Of a DNA stretch of 41,445 nucleotides, positions 35,449-41,445 are shown in pieces. The first letter of the stretch is position 1. Every line of letters begins with the position of its first letter. The translations under genes and the position numbers were made by a program. The notes under the pieces were generated by a model. The model was not told the origin of the DNA and did no database searches. It saw nothing but the letters and a program-made list of their open reading frames with translations. Origin of the DNA: Methanobacteriales archaeon HGW-Methanobacteriales-1. GTDB lineage: Archaea; Methanobacteriota; Methanobacteria; Methanobacteriales; Methanobacteriaceae. The DNA lies in assembly GCA_002839705.1 (NCBI GenBank), contig PGYO01000012.1, forward strand, positions 34,909-76,353. Reading direction: 5' to 3'.

Positions 35449-35865
35449 AAAATTGCCTCCATCAATAAAACTACTTAGTCCGGTAATTAGATATTAGCAG
35501 CTTAATATCTTATTAAATGCTGTAAAAACCTGTAATATGTATTAATTGTAATTTTTTATTACTATACTTTTAAATAATAATTATACAATTTATTAGATAA
35601 TAATATTGATAATTGTACATATAAATTATAATCATTGATAAATAGTTACTGATTTTTTAATAATTATTTAAAAGCAGGGAACATTACTAAATCCTTTAAA
35701 AATAAAATGAATTTAAAAATAAACCTGAATAAACTTATGATGGGGCCAAAATTATTAAAAAATTTAATAAAAATTAATTAAAATAAAATTTAAGGAGTTT
35801 TATTTCTCCCAATTAATTATTCTGGAGCTTCTGGGTGTACTTTTTATTAAGAGATGTTAATTCTC
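35449..35865 (-). other. AT-rich spacer between the KaiC-like gene and ribB
   Basis: This 417-bp spacer has no gene I can support. TACAATT (35584-35590) and AATTGTA (35611-35617) form a spaced inverted repeat. Near ribB's end, AAGAGA-TGTTAAT-TCTCTT (35849-35867) is a 6-bp hairpin overlapping the ribB stop, and T-rich minus-strand DNA at about 35750-35790 would end ribB transcription. The remainder is featureless. Confidence 0.4.
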
Positions 35866-36543
35866 TTATTTATTTGCATATTCTTTATATGCGGCAATGA
35901 GGTCAGCACCATTTAAGAAAACAAGTCCATGTTCTTCTGCATATTTTCGAGCATTTTCAGTATTTAGGGAACCTCCAGAAACGTCATCCATCATTTCACA
36001 GCATACAGCCACTTCAGTGAGGCCGGCCATTTCCATAAGGGCGATACTCATTTCGGTGTGACCTTTTCTTTTAAGAACATGACCTTCTGCAGCCCTTAAA
36101 AGAGTTACATGGCCTGGTGCCCGGAATAATTTTCCTAAATCTTCCTGTTTACCATTTTTACAAAGTAAAGCAAGCTCTTTCATAGTGAAAGCCCGGTCAT
36201 TATCAGTTATTCCGGTAAAAGTTTCTCTATGGTTAAGGGTAATTGAAAAAGCAGATTTTTCATCATAAGGTATGTCATTAGGGGATAATTGATTTAGTAC
36301 AGGGTATTTATCTCCAGCCTCTTCCATTATATCAGTCATAAATGGAATTCCAAGTTTATCAGAGTTTTCTGAGGATAGGGGAACACAGAATAGGCCTCCC
36401 GCATCATTTCTGATGGTGGTCATATGTTGAGGGGTCATAAACTCAGCGGCCACTATCATGTCCGTTTCTCTTTCTCGATTGTCGGCATCAAATACCAGAA
36501 CTATTTCTCCGTTTTTTAGTGCTTCTAAAGCTTTTTGAATCAT
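35866..36543 (-). CDS. ribB: 3,4-dihydroxy-2-butanone 4-phosphate synthase
   Basis: A 225-residue RibB enzyme converting ribulose 5-phosphate to formate and 3,4-dihydroxy-2-butanone 4-phosphate, the four-carbon unit of riboflavin and hence of FMN, FAD and F420. The acidic metal loop DADNRERETDMI (about 19-30), RNDAGGLFCVPLS (about 45-57), RAPGHVTLLRA (about 141-151) and RKGHTEMSIALMEMAGL (about 158-174) are all present, the last containing the second metal ligand. The enzyme is full length without a GTP cyclohydrolase II fusion, as expected for archaea. It lies 109 bp downstream of ribK on the same strand, consistent with a riboflavin pair. Confidence 0.93.
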   Translation of the reverse strand: MIQKALEALKNGEIVLVFDADNRERETDMIVAAEFMTPQHMTTIRNDAGGLFCVPLSSENSDKLGIPFMTDIMEEAGDKYPVLNQLSPNDIPYDEKSAFSITLNHRETFTGITDNDRAFTMKELALLCKNGKQEDLGKLFRAPGHVTLLRAAEGHVLKRKGHTEMSIALMEMAGLTEVAVCCEMMDDVSGGSLNTENARKYAEEHGLVFLNGADLIAAYKEYANK

Positions 36544-36652
36544 GTAATCACGACTTTGAATTGAAATTTTATTTAATTTAAATATTTTTAGTTACCCTTT
36601 TAAGGGCGGGTTTAATTATCAAATGAGTATAATTTAGCTTTTAAATTAAAGA

Positions 36653-37030
36653 TTAATCAACTGATAATGTTACGAAATCCCCATCTCGGACATTGAGAGT
36701 TTCTCTAACATTTTCAGAAGTAATAAACTCTAAAAATTCTTTGGGATGGTGTGTTTTAGCTGGAAAAATTACGGCACCTTCTAATTTATCTTCAAGTGTT
36801 GCTTTGATGAATTCAACATCTCCAAAGCCTCCTTCACCCTTTACAATTTCCGCATTTTTTTCACGAATTTCATGAATATTTTCCAGATCTTGTTTCTCAA
36901 TAAGAATATTGAAAGTACCTTCAAATGGTTTGAATCCTAACTTTTCTTGAAATTGATGGATATATATTTCTTGAGACATAAAATAACTGCCTTTTTGTGA
37001 TCCGGAAGTTACTAATCCTTTTATTTTCAT
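36653..37030 (-). CDS. ribK: CTP-dependent riboflavin kinase (archaeal type)
   Basis: A 125-residue archaeal riboflavin kinase making FMN from riboflavin with CTP rather than ATP. The start KGLVTSGSQKGSYFMS (3-18), KPFEGTFNILI (about 34-44), and the end FPAKTHHPKEFLEFI plus LNVRDGDFVTLSV (about 94-124) match the small beta-barrel family founded by the Methanocaldococcus enzyme. No N-terminal winged-helix regulator domain is present, unlike many euryarchaeal RbkR fusions, so it is kinase-only. SD AAGAAGGAA precedes ATG 37030. ribB follows downstream. Confidence 0.92.
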   Translation of the reverse strand: MKIKGLVTSGSQKGSYFMSQEIYIHQFQEKLGFKPFEGTFNILIEKQDLENIHEIREKNAEIVKGEGGFGDVEFIKATLEDKLEGAVIFPAKTHHPKEFLEFITSENVRETLNVRDGDFVTLSVD

Positions 37031-37424
37031 TTTAATTCCTTCTTAAATGATTAATTAATATTTTAATAAGTTATTAAAGAATTATTGAAATCATCTCTTA
37101 CATTTCCATTAATTAATTTATAATTTATATATAACTATCTCTATTTCAAATGATTAAAACATTAGTTAATCACTATTATAAATTAATAACAATAGTGGAT
37201 TTGTTATCTTAAATTATTAAATAAGCACAATAAAGATTTTTTATATGATATTTATTTAAAATTAGTTTTTAAAAAGCGGAATAATATAAAATTTTGGCAT
37301 ATTATTTTATTTTTTATTATTATATTAATATTTCTATTTGTTAGTAATAGTATCCTTTATTAATAATATCTTACTCACCTAATCATAAGTAATACTGTAA
37401 TAATTATTTGTGGGTGGGGAATAC
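37031..37424. promoter_or_regulatory. Divergent AT-rich spacer between ribK and the double surface protein gene
   Basis: The 394 bp contain no coding frame I trust. The DNA is nearly pure A/T with several TATA-like runs on both strands, so start sites cannot be fixed by eye. Only the last stretch is distinctive: GGGTGGGGA at 37412-37420 is the likely ribosome-binding region of the following TTG-start gene. No recognised riboflavin-sensing element is visible. Confidence 0.35.
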
Positions 37425-40400
37425 TTGAAAATTTATAATATTTTGTTATTAATATCAATATTTTTGATTTTTAATATGGGCTGTGTATTTGCTGCAGGTC
37501 CAGATACTAATTATACCAATGATTCTGATTTTGATAAAGGGAATTTGAGTGGATTGGAACATAATAGCACGCATAATCAGCTGCAACTTTCTAATAGTTC
37601 TAGTTCAGCAAATCCTTTCATCTGGGTTCCTAATAGCAATGAAGGAACTGTTTCTAAAATAAATACTATCACTGGTATGGAGGTGGCCCGGTATAAAACC
37701 AGTAACCTTACTTATTCCAATCCTTCCAGAACCACCGTGGATCTGGATGGTAACTGCTGGGTAGGAAACCGGAACATAGGTACTGTAGTTAAAATTGGGC
37801 TTTTAGAAAGTGGCCATTGGATCGATCGTAACCATAATGGGGTGGCAGATACTTGTCGTGATGTGGATGGTAATGGGGTAATTAACTCCACTGAGATTCT
37901 TCCCTGGGGCATGGACGAATTTGTATTATGGGAAGTAGTTCTGATTCCCGGAAGTGAAGGTAGCTTTGTTCCAGGTAAATACAATGGTTCTTATGTAAAT
38001 GATTATTACAATCCCGGGCCTCGGGGTCTGGCCATTGATTCCAAAAACAATCTATGGGTGGGAACTTATGGAACTATGAAATATTACTATGTGAATGGTT
38101 CAGATGGTCAGATATTAAAGACAATTGATGTTTCATCTGTGGGTCACACTCCTTATGGTGCAGTAATAGATCAAAATGGGATTCTCTGGTCTTCAGGAAA
38201 TACGGGTAATAATGTTTTGAGGTTAGATACTTCCAATAATACTTTCACTCGAATCAATCTTCCCCATAAATCATATGGTCTGGCTCTGGATCGCAACAAT
38301 CATTTATTTGTCTCAGGACTGGATCACTATCGCATAACTTGTATAAATGTTTTAAATGGGACTATTTTATGGACAAAATCTGCTTCCTATGCTCAGGGGA
38401 TAACTGTTTCTGATGACGGTGATATCTGGACAGCAGATAATGTTAAGGGAACGGTTACTCGTTATTCCAATAATGGTATTTTTAAGGCAACTATTATTGT
38501 GGGAAATACTCCCAGTGGGGTTTCTGTGGATAATATGGGTAAAATCTGGGCAGTGGATACCAATGATGAATATATTCACCGTATAAATCCAGCTAATAAT
38601 CAAACTGATGGTGATGGAAATATTGTTAATGGGGTGGAATTCTCCAAGAGAATAGTGGGGGGAACCCATTATGGATACAGTGACATGACGGGTGCCCTAT
38701 CCAATACCATCACCACTAATCATGGATCATGGACTGTAGTTCATGATTCTGGTATAAATAATGCCTTATGGGGCGTTATATCCTGGAATGCTTATGTTCC
38801 TAATGGTACCAGTGTGAATGTACGGGTTAGAAGTTCTAATGATAAAATTACTTGGTCTATTTGGGAAGATGTTTTAAATGGTGAATATTTAAAATCAACA
38901 CCTAATGGTCGATATTTAGAGGTGGAAACAACTCTGGAGAGATTTAAGGGCAGTGTTTCTCCTATACTTTATGATCTATCAGTTCGGGTATTGAAATCGG
39001 ATATTAATATTATAAATGGTATAAATAATTCAGTTCCTAAATTAGGGGACACTATTAAGCTGGTTACAGTGCTTACCAATAATGGCCCGGATTCTGCCCA
39101 TAACATAACGGTGGTTGTGAATATTCCTCCGGGCTTTAAACCATTAATTCCAAGTATAGGTGTTCTTAATGGTACTGTGTGGACGATTAATACTTTAATT
39201 CCGGGTGAGATTGCTGTACTTGAGATTGTAGGTAATATAACTCAAAATTTAACCAGTAAAAATATTACTTACTCTGCTAATGAAACCCACAGTGAATACG
39301 ACTCTAAAACTAATCCACCTGCCACTATTAACTTCTATGTTCCTTTTTCAGATATTAAACTGGATTATTCTCTTAAAAATGGTAAGCCTACTTTGACTGT
39401 GAGGAATATTGGGCCAGATGGTGCTTTCAATATTAATGTGAAAACTTCTATACCTTCGGGTTATACGCCTAAAACCTCGGGTGGTACTTATAAAGGAGGA
39501 ACCTGGACTATAACTTCTATTCCTTCTAATGGATCCTTTACTATGACTTTGGTTCCATTACGTGGTAATAAGACTCCTAATACTTCTGATCCTTCTAGTC
39601 CAGGGTATCATGGTTCAATTAATAATCATCATGAAGTGAATCAAAATTCTACTCAGGTAAATGCAAGTTCTTCTTCTCAAACTAGAAAAGGTTCTTCAGT
39701 TCCTATGCAGCAGACTGGGGTTCCTATTAATTTCTCTGCCATTGCCATTCTTTTCATGTTCTTTGCAGCCTATCTAAACAAAAATGACAATGAAATCAGG
39801 CCTAATAAATGGTTGATATTGTTTATTGTTTTGTTCTTGGCCTTGCTCTGCATGGGAAATGTAGGGGCGGCTGATACTAATTATACTAGTGATGAGGACT
39901 TCCAAAAGGGTACCTTTAATAATGTTAATGGGTCTGATGGTTCCTTGAAGTTGGCCAATTCATCTAATGCTGCTCGTAACTATATCTGGATACCTAATAG
40001 CAATGAAGGAACTATATCTAAAGTAAATGTGAAAACTGGCCAAGAAGTGGCTCGTTATAAAACTAATCCTAGTTCTGGATCTCAACCAGTTCGTATTGCA
40101 GTAGATACTCAAGGTAATTGTTGGGTTGCCAACCGGGTAACTGGTTCTTTAATTAAAATTGGTTTGTATGAAAATGGGGTTTATGATGATCGAAATCATG
40201 ATGGTATTATTCAAACCTGCCATGATGTGGATAAAAATGGTATTATAACTCCTGAAGAGGTTTTAAACTGGGGATCTGATGAATGTGTAACCTTGGAGAC
40301 AATTATAATTCCAGGTAAAGAGGGAGTATTCCATCCAGGATCATATGGTGGGGGGTATGTGGCTTATGGTACTGGCTTGACCTCCCTAGTACTGGATAAT

Positions 40401-41445
40401 AAAAACAATGTCTGGCTGGGCATTGGTGAGAATCAAACTTTAATGTATATTAATGGCTCCAGTGGAGAGATTTTGAAGAGTTACAATGTTACGGCCTATG
40501 GCCACAGCCCTAATTTTTCAGTTATAGATAAGAATGGCATATTATGGTCTGGAGGAAGTAATTTACTGCGTCTGGATCCAAGTACAGGTTCCATTAGTGT
40601 AACGAATATGGGTTACACTATTTTTGATATGGCCTATGATAATGAGGATCATATATTTGCTTATGGTAATTATCCACATTGGTACTGGCATGACACCCGG
40701 TTTTCAAGGATAAATGTGGATAATAACACCGTAGACTGGACAAAGGTATTGCCCGCTTACATGCACACTGGGTCTCTAGCAGTAAATAGTAATGGTGATG
40801 TGTGGGTAGCACAGTATTATAATCACTGGTGGTGGGGTAAATCTACTAGATTTGGTGTTTATTCTCATGATGGTGTTCTTAAATCGGATGTAATATCTGG
40901 TCCGTCTCCTTTTGGTTTGTGTTTTGATAGTTATGGTAAGCTATGGGTTATGGATTTGGATGGGGAGTATATTCACAGGTTTGATACTAGTATAAATGGT
41001 ATTGATCTTTCTAAAAGATTGGTATCTACTAATCATAATGCTTTAGGTTATTTCACTGTTAAATCACCAGATAAGTATGAAACTGGGGCCTGGAGTGTGG
41101 TTCATGATTATGGTAGCATTACTGGTTGGGATAATATTTCCTGGAACAGTTTTGAACCAGTGGGAACTAAGGTTTCGGTTCATGTGAGAAGTTCCAACGA
41201 TCAAATTAACTGGTCCAACTGGGAAGATGCAGTTAATGGTCTATCACTAAAGATGACACCTCCTGGCCGATATCTGCAAGTAGAAGTTAATTTAGAACGT
41301 TTTAATAATACCGAATCACCTGTGCTTTATGATATTAGTTTTAATCCTTTGAATGTGACTTCTGAGGTCACTGATTTGGCGGTGAGTATAACTGGTAATG
41401 CTAGTAGTGTGGGTATTGGTGATACGGTTCGTTTGGTTATTAGTC
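37425..41445 (+). CDS. Tandem-duplicated surface beta-propeller/DUF11 protein, two copies fused in one frame (3' end outside window)
   Basis: One frame stays open from TTG 37425 to the window end (at least 1340 codons). Copy 1: signal peptide 1-24, a Vgb/YncE-like propeller (about 48-400) with repeats such as IWVPNSNEGTVSKIN, a Ca-type loop (134-164), a beta domain with WTVVHDSG (about 435-525), DUF11-like domains (about 527-740), then MQQTGVPIN (761-769) and a membrane helix (770-784). Instead of a stop, a short basic loop (785-796) leads into a second signal-peptide-like helix (797-816) and copy 2, which repeats the domain order from DTNYT (817) at an offset of 790 residues. Both propellers would lie outside, joined by a membrane hairpin. 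GTG 37410 is an alternative start. Role: surface coat or adhesion, inferred. Confidence 0.8.
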   Translation, partial: MKIYNILLLISIFLIFNMGCVFAAGPDTNYTNDSDFDKGNLSGLEHNSTHNQLQLSNSSSSANPFIWVPNSNEGTVSKINTITGMEVARYKTSNLTYSNPSRTTVDLDGNCWVGNRNIGTVVKIGLLESGHWIDRNHNGVADTCRDVDGNGVINSTEILPWGMDEFVLWEVVLIPGSEGSFVPGKYNGSYVNDYYNPGPRGLAIDSKNNLWVGTYGTMKYYYVNGSDGQILKTIDVSSVGHTPYGAVIDQNGILWSSGNTGNNVLRLDTSNNTFTRINLPHKSYGLALDRNNHLFVSGLDHYRITCINVLNGTILWTKSASYAQGITVSDDGDIWTADNVKGTVTRYSNNGIFKATIIVGNTPSGVSVDNMGKIWAVDTNDEYIHRINPANNQTDGDGNIVNGVEFSKRIVGGTHYGYSDMTGALSNTITTNHGSWTVVHDSGINNALWGVISWNAYVPNGTSVNVRVRSSNDKITWSIWEDVLNGEYLKSTPNGRYLEVETTLERFKGSVSPILYDLSVRVLKSDINIINGINNSVPKLGDTIKLVTVLTNNGPDSAHNITVVVNIPPGFKPLIPSIGVLNGTVWTINTLIPGEIAVLEIVGNITQNLTSKNITYSANETHSEYDSKTNPPATINFYVPFSDIKLDYSLKNGKPTLTVRNIGPDGAFNINVKTSIPSGYTPKTSGGTYKGGTWTITSIPSNGSFTMTLVPLRGNKTPNTSDPSSPGYHGSINNHHEVNQNSTQVNASSSSQTRKGSSVPMQQTGVPINFSAIAILFMFFAAYLNKNDNEIRPNKWLILFIVLFLALLCMGNVGAADTNYTSDEDFQKGTFNNVNGSDGSLKLANSSNAARNYIWIPNSNEGTISKVNVKTGQEVARYKTNPSSGSQPVRIAVDTQGNCWVANRVTGSLIKIGLYENGVYDDRNHDGIIQTCHDVDKNGIITPEEVLNWGSDECVTLETIIIPGKEGVFHPGSYGGGYVAYGTGLTSLVLDNKNNVWLGIGENQTLMYINGSSGEILKSYNVTAYGHSPNFSVIDKNGILWSGGSNLLRLDPSTGSISVTNMGYTIFDMAYDNEDHIFAYGNYPHWYWHDTRFSRINVDNNTVDWTKVLPAYMHTGSLAVNSNGDVWVAQYYNHWWWGKSTRFGVYSHDGVLKSDVISGPSPFGLCFDSYGKLWVMDLDGEYIHRFDTSINGIDLSKRLVSTNHNALGYFTVKSPDKYETGAWSVVHDYGSITGWDNISWNSFEPVGTKVSVHVRSSNDQINWSNWEDAVNGLSLKMTPPGRYLQVEVNLERFNNTESPVLYDISFNPLNVTSEVTDLAVSITGNASSVGIGDTVRLVIS

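Noticed and set aside
39785-39815. A separate second gene starting at TTG 39811 instead of a fusion
   Set aside because: There is no stop between the copies and only a weak SD-like AGG. Internal initiation cannot be excluded, but the simplest reading is one frame.
37712-40812. Minus-strand frames inside the double surface protein
   Set aside because: They lack SDs and domains and overlap a plus-strand frame with clear domains and a tandem homologous copy.

Overview
The window looks like a chromosomal segment of a mesophilic methanogenic archaeon of the order Methanobacteriales (Methanobacterium or a close relative). The evidence is AT-rich DNA with very AT-rich spacers, Shine-Dalgarno (SD) plus TATA-type signals, an Alba chromatin protein, the archaeal CTP-dependent riboflavin kinase RibK, a DUF63 membrane protein, and pseudomurein-binding repeats (PMBRs), which are tied to the pseudomurein wall of this order. 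I see no rRNA, tRNA, CRISPR array, transposase or integrase.

Layout. 1-5.8 kb (+): a DUF1786 actin-fold protein, a PHP-domain phosphoesterase, a DUF63 membrane protein, 2-isopropylmalate synthase and a REC-PAS response regulator. 6.0-6.3 kb (+): alba, with a palindrome at its promoter and a clear terminator. 6.7-11.9 kb (-): a 1217-residue Pmp/Ig/DUF11 adhesin that appears to start at an AUA codon, and an eight-repeat PQQ-type beta-propeller. 12.1-14.9 kb (-): a PadR regulator with an ABC-2 exporter. 15.4-18.4 kb: short metabolic or unknown genes (TIM-barrel isomerase/epimerase, TMEM175-like channel, DsrE-like protein, a small unknown protein, a P-type-ATPase-like soluble HAD protein).

18.7-26.2 kb (+): a two-gene operon of secreted PMBR proteins. 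The first carries a zinc-carboxypeptidase-like (M14-type) domain. The second carries two beta-helices, a C39-like cysteine peptidase and a long basic tail. 26.4-27.8 kb: a TPR protein and the decayed remnant of a second copy. 27.8-31.1 kb (-): a LysE-type exporter, a 54-residue small protein, an alanine dehydrogenase/ornithine cyclodeaminase family enzyme and an ICMT-like membrane methyltransferase. 31.5-34.5 kb (+): gatA and a fused amidotransferase/ATPase with reversed domain order. 34.7-37.0 kb (-): a KaiC-like ATPase, ribB and ribK. 37.4 kb to the window end (+): one uninterrupted reading frame holding two tandem copies of a surface beta-propeller/DUF11 protein, fused through the C-terminal anchor of copy 1 and the signal peptide of copy 2.

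The common theme is the cell envelope: four large surface or secreted proteins, one of them a double protein, and two candidate pseudomurein-remodelling peptidases lie among housekeeping genes. The most unusual points are the in-frame double surface protein, the AUA-start adhesin, the C39-like domain lacking the usual oxyanion-hole Gln, a shared M-Q-x-T-G-x-P-I-N C-terminal anchor, and several short operator-like repeats. All functions rest on reading motifs by eye; no database search was run.
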